DNA of 6,069 nt, from assembly GCA_003165615.1 (NCBI GenBank), contig PLWR01000398.1, positions 1-6,069 of the forward strand, given 5' to 3'. This document shows positions 1-5,713 of the stretch, one piece after another; the first letter of the stretch is position 1, and every line of letters starts with the position of its first letter. The notes beneath the pieces were generated by a model. It made no database searches. It worked only from the letters and a program-made list of their open reading frames with translations, and had not been told where the DNA came from. Made by a program: the position numbers and the translations under genes. This stretch comes from Acidobacteriota bacterium. GTDB lineage: Bacteria; Acidobacteriota; Terriglobia; UBA7540.

Positions 1-508
1 CGATGTTGGCGGACACGGCGTAATCCGACCGCTCGGTTTCCGCCGGTTTGCGATAGTCGTGGTAAGGCAGGCTCAAGCGCAGGGCGGAAATTCCCAGCCA
101 ATTGAAAATCCGGCAGAGCCCGTTGTGGCCTTCGGCGTCAGCGTTCCACTGTGGCATCACGATAAGCGCGCGGCGATGTCCGGAGGGAAACCAACGCGCC
201 CGCGCCAGATTGTTCACCACATGCGGCGTGCGTACGGGCGAGGTGAAGAGCAGGAAGTCACCGTCTAATCGGAAATCTGTGGGGGTTTGATAGGAGTAGA
301 AATCATCACTGTGGGTAATAATCTGCTGGTTCAGTTGGGCGAAAAACACCGCAGGATTGGCGGACGCCGCTTCCCGCGTGCCATTGACAATCGGCCAATG
401 CCCGGTCCAGTCAAGCCCCCACTCCAGGGGACGAACCACGCGATTCTTGTCGCGGGAGTTCAACCGGGTTTCCCAGGCGTGCATCCAATCTCGGTAGCGA
501 TTCCACAT
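1..508 (-). CDS. ABHD18-like alpha/beta hydrolase, N-terminal part (3' end outside window)
   Basis: The frame reads 169 codons from ATG 508-506 leftwards and leaves the window without a stop, so the gene is partial. The N-terminus is rich in Trp and Arg (MWNRYRDWMHAWE). Residues 69-92 read DFYSYQTPTDFRLDGD and then FLLFTSP. Residues 111-153 hold a hydrophobic strand (RRALIVMPQWNAD), GHNGLCR, and LRLSLPYHDYRKP. This resembles the start of the ABHD18/DUF2048-type alpha/beta hydrolases, in which an early strand and a PYxxxRxP motif precede the nucleophile elbow. The nucleophile and the acid/His of the triad lie outside the window, so activity and substrate cannot be judged. No signal peptide is seen, so it is probably cytoplasmic. 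It follows the metallo-hydrolase gene by about 70 nt on the same strand and is probably co-transcribed with it. GTG 511-509 directly precedes the ATG and would add one residue. The family call rests on remembered motifs. Confidence 0.8.
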   Translation of the reverse strand, partial: MWNRYRDWMHAWETRLNSRDKNRVVRPLEWGLDWTGHWPIVNGTREAASANPAVFFAQLNQQIITHSDDFYSYQTPTDFRLDGDFLLFTSPVRTPHVVNNLARARWFPSGHRRALIVMPQWNADAEGHNGLCRIFNWLGISALRLSLPYHDYRKPAETERSDYAVSANI

Positions 509-518
509 CACGGTGCAG

Positions 519-522
519 CCTC
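519..522 (-). promoter_or_regulatory. Ribosome binding site GAGG of the alpha/beta hydrolase gene
   Basis: GAGG on the minus strand lies 7 nt before GTG 511 and 10 nt before ATG 508. The spacing slightly favours the GTG, while codon preference favours the ATG. The difference is a single residue. An in-frame stop at 538-536 rules out any much longer N-terminus. Confidence 0.5.
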
Positions 523-579
523 GACTCGGAATTCTTCATTAGTGGCTGGCAAACTCCACCAGCGGCGCCACCCCTCGTT

Positions 580-1293
580 CTATGGTGCGGAGTGTGCGAA
601 AACGAGCGTCTTGATACTGCTGTCGCCGGCCAGGCGGCGCGCGAGTTCCACCAGTGATTTCCGGTTCTGCGCCGCACTCTGGCTGAAGATCCAGTGACCC
701 GCTTTGAGGCGACCGTCCTTGCCTTGGTTGGCGCTGTCACCCAGGAACAGGTTCTCCCCGATGGCAAAGGCAGCGCTTCCCGGCGTGTGGCCCGGCACGG
801 CGAAAACGCGGACCCGGTAGGGGCCCAATGGTATGACCTCGCCATCCTTAAGGGTCCGGGAGAGGCGAATGCCGGTAGGCTGCGGGGACCGGAAACGCAG
901 GATTGGACCTCCGCCCGAGGAACGGCCTTCCACCACTTCCACTTCTGCGGCCAGAGCCATCACCTGCGCCTTGGGGAACTTGGCAATCCCCGCGATGTGA
1001 TCGTGATGACCATGAGTCAGCAGAATGACCTTCACGTCCTCGGGGCCCAGACCGCGGCGGGACAATTCCGCGAGAAGAGCCTTCCCCTCAACATCGTTGC
1101 CGGCATCGACGAGCGCTGCTTCGTTGCCGCCTAGTGGCACGACGCCTGCGCTCACGAATCCATCCTTGACGAGGCACAGGCCGTTTATTTCCGCCCTCTC
1201 CGGCAGGCGCTGCAAGGTCATGAACGGGACAGCTACCACGGCCACGGCGGCAATCAAGATCACAATGACGGTAAGGACGACGATGATCCACAT
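580..1293 (-). CDS. Membrane-anchored metallo-beta-lactamase-fold hydrolase
   Basis: This is a 237-residue protein. Residues 2-27 form one hydrophobic segment rich in Val, Ile and Ala, which is an N-terminal membrane anchor or uncleaved signal. The MBL fold follows, with LVDAG at 61-65, the THGHHDH metal motif at 93-99 (H94, H96, D98, H99), PGHTPGS at 167-173 (H169), FLGDS at 183-187 (D186), and a last ligand H234 in FAHS just before the C-terminus. All ligands for a two-metal site are present, so an active hydrolase is expected. The substrate is unknown; this broad family includes glyoxalase II, lactonases and beta-lactamases. The start is fixed by a perfect AGGAGG 6 nt upstream of ATG 1293. 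An in-frame codon at 1383 would extend it by 30 hydrophilic residues ahead of the membrane segment and is rejected. It is probably the first gene of a leftward unit with the alpha/beta hydrolase. The family assignment is firm; the membrane topology is ambiguous. Confidence 0.9.
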   Translation of the reverse strand: MWIIVVLTVIVILIAAVAVVAVPFMTLQRLPERAEINGLCLVKDGFVSAGVVPLGGNEAALVDAGNDVEGKALLAELSRRGLGPEDVKVILLTHGHHDHIAGIAKFPKAQVMALAAEVEVVEGRSSGGGPILRFRSPQPTGIRLSRTLKDGEVIPLGPYRVRVFAVPGHTPGSAAFAIGENLFLGDSANQGKDGRLKAGHWIFSQSAAQNRKSLVELARRLAGDSSIKTLVFAHSAP

Positions 1294-1299
1294 ACCATT

Positions 1300-1305
1300 C
1301 CTCCT
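1300..1305 (-). promoter_or_regulatory. Consensus Shine-Dalgarno AGGAGG of the metallo-hydrolase gene
   Basis: Reading the minus strand, AGGAGG is followed by a 6-nt spacer (AATGGT) and ATG 1293. It is the strongest ribosome binding site in the window and decides the start of the gene in favour of the version beginning with the membrane anchor. Confidence 0.85.
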
Positions 1306-1343
1306 AAAGTCAGGGTCTCCGTTGTCGCCTTTTGGGCAGTACG

Positions 1344-1349
1344 AGTATA
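1344..1349 (-). promoter_or_regulatory. Possible -10 element (TATACT) for the metallo-hydrolase unit
   Basis: TATACT on the minus strand matches TATAAT at 5 of 6 positions and would start transcription about 45 nt before ATG 1293. No convincing -35 hexamer lies 16-18 nt upstream, so the assignment is weak. If real, it lies back to back with the rightward promoter in the same 147-bp region. Confidence 0.35.
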
Positions 1350-1375
1350 CACCGAGGTTTATGTGCGGGCTCTGC

Positions 1376-1404
1376 TTGACCAATCCGCCGATTGTCCTTA
1401 GACT
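1376..1404 (+). promoter_or_regulatory. Sigma-70-like promoter for the S55 peptidase/propeller operon
   Basis: TTGACC (1376-1381, 5 of 6 to TTGACA) and TAGACT (1399-1404, 4 of 6 to TATAAT, keeping the key A2 and T6) are separated by exactly 17 nt. The predicted transcription start is about 1411, giving a 5' leader of about 30 nt before ATG 1441. A TAGAAT at 1404-1409 matches better as a -10 but would need a 22-nt spacer. The prediction rests on motif reading only. Confidence 0.55.
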
Positions 1405-1440
1405 AGAATTTTGTCCAGAGCTTATGGGCCTGTGCCAGCT

Positions 1441-3291
1441 ATGATGCTACTAAGGCGACTGCTTACCAGCCTCTTGTTGGTTTTGTTTCTTGCAAGCTGC
1501 CTGCTGGGCCAGGCAAGCCCACCCATCTTCCCGCTCAGTGATGTCCGTCCTGGCCTGAGAGGCACAGGGCGAACCATTTTCGAAGGCGACAAGATTGATG
1601 AATTTCAGGTGGAAATCCTGGGAGTGCTGAAGAATGCCCTGGCCCCCCAGAGGGATCTGATTCTGGCGCGACTATCGGGTGGCCCGCTCGCCACGACTGG
1701 CGTGATTTCCGGCATGAGCGGAAGTCCGGTCTATATTGACGGCAAGCTGGTAGGGGCGGTTTCACGCGCGTTTCCGCTCTCCAAGGGGGCCATCGCAGGA
1801 ATCACCCCGATTGGGGAAATGCTGTCGGTTGTGCCCTCGTCACCCGCTTCGACAGCACGCGCGCTACCCAGCGAGACTATTCGGATTGCCAACGTCTCTG
1901 GCGGATCGCCTGACCTCGGACGGGTAATTTCGGACGAAAGCGCCATCCCAGGGCTCTCCACTCTTCCTGAAACTCAGGACAATACGGGGACTTCCCTTTC
2001 CACCCTGCTGCTTCCCTTGCGTTTCGGAGGCTTTTCGGACGCCGCTGTCGGACTTTTTGCCCCTCAACTCCGCCGATTAGGGCTGGAACCCATGCAGGGC
2101 GGGGTGATTGCAGGGAGCGAGGAGAACACGCAACCGAGCCCAACGGACCTTAAGCCAGGTTCAATGATCAGTCTGATGCTCGTGCGGGGCGATCTGAATT
2201 TGAACATCGATTGCACGGTCACGCTTCGGCAAGGGAATGATCTTTACGCGTGCGGGCACCAGGTTCTGGCGGAAGGGCCGGCGCAGTTTCCATTTGCGCC
2301 TGCGCACGTCATCGTAACGGTTCCCAGTATTGCGTCCTCGTTCAAAGTGGATGCGCCGGGCGCCATCGTGGGCACCATCCAGCAGGACCGCTTCGATGCC
2401 ATTTATGGCCGGGTGGGTGCGAAAACTCCGCCCATGATTCCTGTCCACGTTCATCTGGATTCAACGCTCAACCGGAAATCCGATTACAGTTTCGAAATGA
2501 TCCAGGAACCTTTTCTTTCTCCCATCCTCCTCAATCTAGCCGTAACTTCCGCGCTCACCGTCACGGAACGCACCATTGGGAGTTCCACCGTGAACCTGAG
2601 AGCCAAGATCCGTTTGGTGGGCGGCCAGTCTGTGGATTTGGAAGATATTCTGTCCGGCGAGATGGGAACGACGAGCATGGTGGGGGGCACGGTGGCCGCG
2701 CCTCTGGCCATGTTAATGTCAAGTGGATTTCCCGACTTAAAGGTCCAGGATATCGACCTGAATATTGTTTCGATCGACGAAAAAAGAACCGCCACGATCG
2801 AGCAGGTATGGAGTACCAAATCGGAGGTGCGGCCTGGGGACCATCTGGAAATATCCGCCCTTTTGCGCCTGCCTTCCGGCACGACGATGACGGAGAAGAT
2901 CCCGGTGGAAGTGCCGGCAAGCATTACAGACAAGATGCTGCAACTGGTCGTGGGCGGAGGCTCCAACATCAATGCCCTGGAATTTCGTTTCTCGGCCCTC
3001 GGAGGCACGCCGCGCGACTCGCAGCAATTGGTGCGCGCCCTGAATCGGATGCGGCGGAACAATCGCGTCTATGCCCTCTTGATGGCGCCCCAGCGCTCCT
3101 TCGCGATGCAGGGAGACGAGTACCCGTCACCTCCGCCTTCCCTCTTGCAGACTTTCATGACGGACCCTGCCTCCTCCAACGTGGTCTTCAGCGGAACGTC
3201 AGTGGTGGGCGATTCTGAAACCAAACCCACTCCTTATGCCATCAATGGGCAGAAAACGTTGATCCTCAAAGTGGCGGGCCCGGGAATGTAG
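1441..3291 (+). CDS. Exported S55 (SpoIVB-type) peptidase domain protein
   Basis: This is a 616-residue protein. Residues 1-25 are an export signal: MMLLRR, a Leu-rich core, then LASC (a lipobox-like site, C20) and GQA (a possible signal peptidase I site after A25). Residues 34-130 match the serine half of the SpoIVB peptidase domain: RPGLRGTGRTIFEG, DEFQVEILG and TGVISGMSGSPVYIDGKLVGAV, with the probable nucleophile S93 in GMSGSP. Residues 240-325 match the histidine half: PGSMISLMLVRGD, a TVTL strand, CGHQVL with probable catalytic H273, then SSFKVDAPGAIVG. In SpoIVB, as I recall it, the histidine half comes first, so the order here is reversed. No PDZ domain is visible. Residues 350-616 are beta-rich and unassigned, with an Arg/Asn-rich segment (LNRMRRNNRVYALL) near 535-548. 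ATG 1441 is chosen over TTG 1411 because the latter coincides with the predicted transcription start; ATG 1444 is also possible. No strong Shine-Dalgarno precedes any of them. The likely role is self-processing or cleavage of exported proteins (inference). Confidence 0.85.
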   Translation: MMLLRRLLTSLLLVLFLASCLLGQASPPIFPLSDVRPGLRGTGRTIFEGDKIDEFQVEILGVLKNALAPQRDLILARLSGGPLATTGVISGMSGSPVYIDGKLVGAVSRAFPLSKGAIAGITPIGEMLSVVPSSPASTARALPSETIRIANVSGGSPDLGRVISDESAIPGLSTLPETQDNTGTSLSTLLLPLRFGGFSDAAVGLFAPQLRRLGLEPMQGGVIAGSEENTQPSPTDLKPGSMISLMLVRGDLNLNIDCTVTLRQGNDLYACGHQVLAEGPAQFPFAPAHVIVTVPSIASSFKVDAPGAIVGTIQQDRFDAIYGRVGAKTPPMIPVHVHLDSTLNRKSDYSFEMIQEPFLSPILLNLAVTSALTVTERTIGSSTVNLRAKIRLVGGQSVDLEDILSGEMGTTSMVGGTVAAPLAMLMSSGFPDLKVQDIDLNIVSIDEKRTATIEQVWSTKSEVRPGDHLEISALLRLPSGTTMTEKIPVEVPASITDKMLQLVVGGGSNINALEFRFSALGGTPRDSQQLVRALNRMRRNNRVYALLMAPQRSFAMQGDEYPSPPPSLLQTFMTDPASSNVVFSGTSVVGDSETKPTPYAINGQKTLILKVAGPGM

Positions 3292-3303
3292 CGTTCCCCG
3301 GCC
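3277..3303 (+). other. Imperfect hairpin spanning the stop codon of the S55 gene
   Basis: GGCCCGGGAA (3277-3286) can pair with TTCCCCGGCC (3294-3303) with a single C/C mismatch, enclosing a 7-nt loop that contains the TAG stop (3289-3291). No T-run follows, so it is not a standard terminator. It could modulate read-through or mRNA stability between the two genes, or it may be a chance result of high GC. Confidence 0.35.
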
Positions 3304-3318
3304 GGCGCGGATGAATGA

Positions 3319-3324
3319 GAAAGG
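3319..3324 (+). promoter_or_regulatory. Ribosome binding site (GAAAGG) of the propeller gene
   Basis: GAAAGG lies 7 nt before ATG 3332, within the 40-nt gap after the S55 stop codon. It is a moderate Shine-Dalgarno match and supports the chosen start, which also begins directly with a signal peptide. Confidence 0.5.
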
Positions 3325-3331
3325 TTAGGGA

Positions 3332-5590
3332 ATGAAACTCGGCAGATTTCTTCATAGACTGCTCCTAATTCTGGCTATTGCCGTGCCCGCCTTTGGCGTG
3401 GAAACAACCTTCTGGCAGGTCGGATCCTTTGATGAATTCCTTCAGGGAACCCTTACCGGCCTTTCCCTGAGCAAACAAGGCGATGTAACACTCGCGCCCG
3501 AGGCGAAAGCCATCTTCAGCCCGGAAGAAGCTCTGGCGCTGTCCCTGGCAAGCGACTCCCACGGCAACATCTATGTCGGCACCGGGCACCAAGGAAAAGT
3601 TTTCCACGTGAGCCCCGACCAGAAATCCGCCCTGGTGTTGACAGCGCAAGAACCGGATATCTTCGCCATGGCAGTCGGCCCGGACGGGAACCTCTATGTG
3701 GGCAGCTCCCCCGAGGGCAAAGTTTACAAGGTCACTGCCGATGGCAGATCCAGTGTTTTCTATGATCCCAAGGCAAAGTATATCTGGGCGTTACAGTTCG
3801 ACGCGCAAGGGCGGCTGTACGTCGCCACCGGCGATAAGGGACAGATCTTTCGCGTGGACACCTCCGGCAAGGGAGAGATTTTCTTTGATAGCAAGCAGAC
3901 GCATATCATGTGCCTGAGGCTCGACCTCAATGGAAATTTGCTTGCGGGCAGCGTGCCGACCGGTTTGATCTATCGCATCTCGCCCCAAGGGAAGGCGTTC
4001 GTCATCTATCAGGCTGCTTTGCCTGAGGTTCATGATTTGGCAGTCGACCTGTCGGGCCACATTTTTGCCGCCACCCTGGGAGGGGCGGGCAGCAAGGGAT
4101 CGCCGGATCTATTGTTGGCTCCGCCGCCGGGAGGGGCCGGTGGAGGGGTCACAACGGTCACGGTCACGGCCTCGTCGGACAATGAGTCGACCGCCCGGGG
4201 GCAAGCTCCGCCGGTAGAATCCAAGAACCCAAGCTTCAACCGCTCAACTCCCCAGATTTCTCCCATGCTTCCCATGCAGTTGGGGACTGGGCGCGGAGCT
4301 TTGATTGAAATCTTCCCGGATGCAACCGCGGAAACCATTTGGAGTTCCAACAACGAGAGCATTTTTGGACTCGCTGTCCGCAATGGCCACGTCCTGTTCA
4401 CCACAGACAGCAATGGCCGGATCTTCGACTTGGATGCTGAACCCGGCAGCGCGAAGCTGACGATTCTCACTGAAACTCATGAGTCGCTTGCCACCCGCCT
4501 TCTTATGGGAGGCACTGACCTCTACGCCGCGACCAGCAATGTAGCCAAATTATTCCGCATGGGGGCTTCCCCCGGGCACGAGGGCACCTACGAATCCACC
4601 GTGAAGGATACGAAGTTTATTTCCCACTGGGGGGTCTTGGCATGGCGCGGCGAGGTCCCGGCGGGTTCCACGATGCAGTTTTATACGCGCTCGGGGAATT
4701 CTGACCGTCCCGACAGCACCTGGAGTGATTGGGCGGGCCCTTACAGCAACCCCGAGGGTGACGCCATGACGAACCCTCCCGCCCGTTACATTCAATGGAA
4801 GGCGGTCCTCCGCTCCTCGGGGAATGCTTCCCCCACCTTGGACGAGGTGACGCTCTCTTATTTGAACCAAAACCTGCCGCCGCAGATCCATTCGCTGAAC
4901 GTCAGCACCTCGAGTGAGCGGACGGGCGCGGCGGGAGCGTCAGCTAACTTGCAGATGGGTGGCGGAATTACCGTCACTGCCTCGCCGGGATTGGGATTTG
5001 GCATCGCGCCCCCGTTTACAACCTACGGAAAGGCTCCTATAACTCTGACTTGGCAGGCCGATGACCCCAATGGCGACCAGTTGATTTACTCTCTCTACGT
5101 CAAAGCCACCGACGAGCGGGAATGGCATCTCCTCAAGGACAAAATCCTCCAGCCCAGCTATACCATTGACCCTGCCACCCTAGCGGATGGCAAGTACGTG
5201 GCGCGATTGGTAGCGTCGGATGAGGAGTCCAACCCTCCCAAATTGGAGCGAAAAACCGAGTTGTTGAGCGCCCCCTTTTGGGTTGACAATACTCCGCCTG
5301 AGGTTAACAGCCTGAAACAGACGGTTGCTGGCAGTACTGCGGAAGTGCAGTTCTCCGCGGAGGACACTACGTCCCCACTGCGGAGCGCGGAGACCTCCTT
5401 GGACGGGCAGGATTGGCACGCCATTTTGTCCGATGACGGCATCGTGGATTCGCGCAAGGAGACGTTTACCCTAAAGCTCACCCAACTGGCCCCAGGCGAG
5501 CATGTTTTGGCTTTACGCGCCTCCGACACTTCGGGCAATATCGGCGTGGGAAAAGCGGTCATCCTGATCCCCGTTGGAGGAAGTCGTTAG
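3332..5590 (+). CDS. Exported seven-bladed beta-propeller protein with C-terminal beta-sandwich domains
   Basis: This is a 752-residue protein. Residues 1-23 form a signal peptide (MKLGRFLHR, a Leu/Ile/Ala core, a cleavage region near PAFG). Residues 71-428 form NHL/SMP-30-like propeller blades of the pattern DxxGNLYVG...GKVYKVxPDG. Blades 1-5 have their GN turn at G78, G119, G160, G201 and G242, spaced exactly 41 residues apart. Blades 6 and 7 follow at about G352 and G394. A 69-residue Gly/Pro/Ser/Thr-rich stretch (about 250-318) interrupts blade 5. Residues 429-512 look like a carbohydrate- or surface-binding beta-sandwich (WSDWAGP, YIQWKAVL, LDEVTLSY). Residues 568-650 and 656-748 look like fibronectin III or Y_Y_Y-type sandwiches (ADDPNGDQ, VDNTPPEV, ALRASDTSGN). 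No catalytic residues are recognised, so a binding or scaffold role is likelier than an enzyme. It lies 40 nt after the S55 peptidase gene in the same orientation, which suggests one operon. Its partner or substrate is unknown. Confidence 0.8.
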   Translation: MKLGRFLHRLLLILAIAVPAFGVETTFWQVGSFDEFLQGTLTGLSLSKQGDVTLAPEAKAIFSPEEALALSLASDSHGNIYVGTGHQGKVFHVSPDQKSALVLTAQEPDIFAMAVGPDGNLYVGSSPEGKVYKVTADGRSSVFYDPKAKYIWALQFDAQGRLYVATGDKGQIFRVDTSGKGEIFFDSKQTHIMCLRLDLNGNLLAGSVPTGLIYRISPQGKAFVIYQAALPEVHDLAVDLSGHIFAATLGGAGSKGSPDLLLAPPPGGAGGGVTTVTVTASSDNESTARGQAPPVESKNPSFNRSTPQISPMLPMQLGTGRGALIEIFPDATAETIWSSNNESIFGLAVRNGHVLFTTDSNGRIFDLDAEPGSAKLTILTETHESLATRLLMGGTDLYAATSNVAKLFRMGASPGHEGTYESTVKDTKFISHWGVLAWRGEVPAGSTMQFYTRSGNSDRPDSTWSDWAGPYSNPEGDAMTNPPARYIQWKAVLRSSGNASPTLDEVTLSYLNQNLPPQIHSLNVSTSSERTGAAGASANLQMGGGITVTASPGLGFGIAPPFTTYGKAPITLTWQADDPNGDQLIYSLYVKATDEREWHLLKDKILQPSYTIDPATLADGKYVARLVASDEESNPPKLERKTELLSAPFWVDNTPPEVNSLKQTVAGSTAEVQFSAEDTTSPLRSAETSLDGQDWHAILSDDGIVDSRKETFTLKLTQLAPGEHVLALRASDTSGNIGVGKAVILIPVGGSR
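3542..4078 (+). repeat. Five tandem 41-residue propeller blade repeats
   Basis: Residues 71-249 of the propeller protein hold five units in exact 41-residue register, with no insertions or deletions between successive GN turns. Typical unit pieces are GNIYVG, GNLYVG, GRLYVA, GNLLAG and GHIFAA, each followed about 7-8 residues later by GKVF, GKVY, GQIF or GLIY. In blade 5 this second strand lies beyond the insertion. The repeat is clear in the protein but diverged at the DNA level, so it is an old internal duplication. Confidence 0.8.
4079..4285 (+). other. Low-complexity insertion within propeller blade 5
   Basis: Codons 250-318 encode a Gly/Pro/Ser/Thr/Asn-rich stretch (LLLAPPPGGAGGGVTTVTVT, then SSDNES and QAPPVESKNP). 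It splits blade 5 between the GHIFAAT strand and the GALIEIFPD strand. The length follows from the distance G242 to G352 (110 residues) less one 41-residue period. GGTCAC occurs three times at 4147-4167 and encodes the VTTVTVT run. It is probably a flexible surface loop. Confidence 0.65.
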
Positions 5591-5667
5591 GCGCTCCGGC
5601 GGCTGCCAACTTGTAACTGCGGGCACGTGGCGATCGTCGGAAAAGAATACAACTCGAAAAACCTACC

Positions 5668-5697
5668 CCGCATCTCAACAGGGGAGTTGAGGTGCGG
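5668..5697 (+). other. Strong leader hairpin upstream of the ECF sigma gene
   Basis: CCGCATCTCAAC (5668-5679) pairs with GTTGAGGTGCGG (5686-5697) over 12 continuous pairs, one of them T-G, around the purine loop AGGGGA. It ends 16 nt before TTG 5714. No T-run follows, so it is not a typical intrinsic terminator. It may be a factor-dependent terminator for the upstream operon or a translational or stability element of the sigma mRNA. Confidence 0.6.
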
Positions 5698-5713
5698 CCG
5701 GTCGTGAGACTAC

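Noticed and set aside
287..697. Plus-strand open frame (136 codons) opposite the two hydrolase genes
   Set aside because: It is antisense to the coding hydrolases and to the gap between them, and no domain is recognisable.
1294..1383. Longer N-terminus for the metallo-hydrolase starting at 1383
   Set aside because: AGGAGG sits 6 nt before ATG 1293, and the extra 30 residues look non-coding and overlap the divergent promoter region.
1411..1440. TTG start at 1411 for the S55 gene, adding ten residues
   Set aside because: It coincides with the predicted transcription start, has no Shine-Dalgarno, and puts a polar stretch before the signal peptide. ATG 1441 gives a clean MMLLRR export signal.
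2484..3062. Minus-strand open frame (192 codons) antisense to the S55 gene
   Set aside because: Composition is typical of an antisense shadow, with no ribosome binding signal or motif seen.
2250..3218. Long plus-strand open frame (322 codons) in another frame inside the S55 gene
   Set aside because: Its product is rich in Arg, His and Gly with no recognisable domain, and it lies wholly within a gene with clear family motifs. It is a GC-driven shadow.
4147..4167. Triple GGTCAC as an operator or binding-site array
   Set aside because: It lies inside the propeller coding sequence and is explained by the Val-Thr codon run (VTTVTVT) of the low-complexity insertion.
5668..5697. Intrinsic terminator for the propeller operon
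   Set aside because: The stem is strong but is followed by CCGGTCGTGAG with no T-run, so a standard Rho-independent terminator is not supported.
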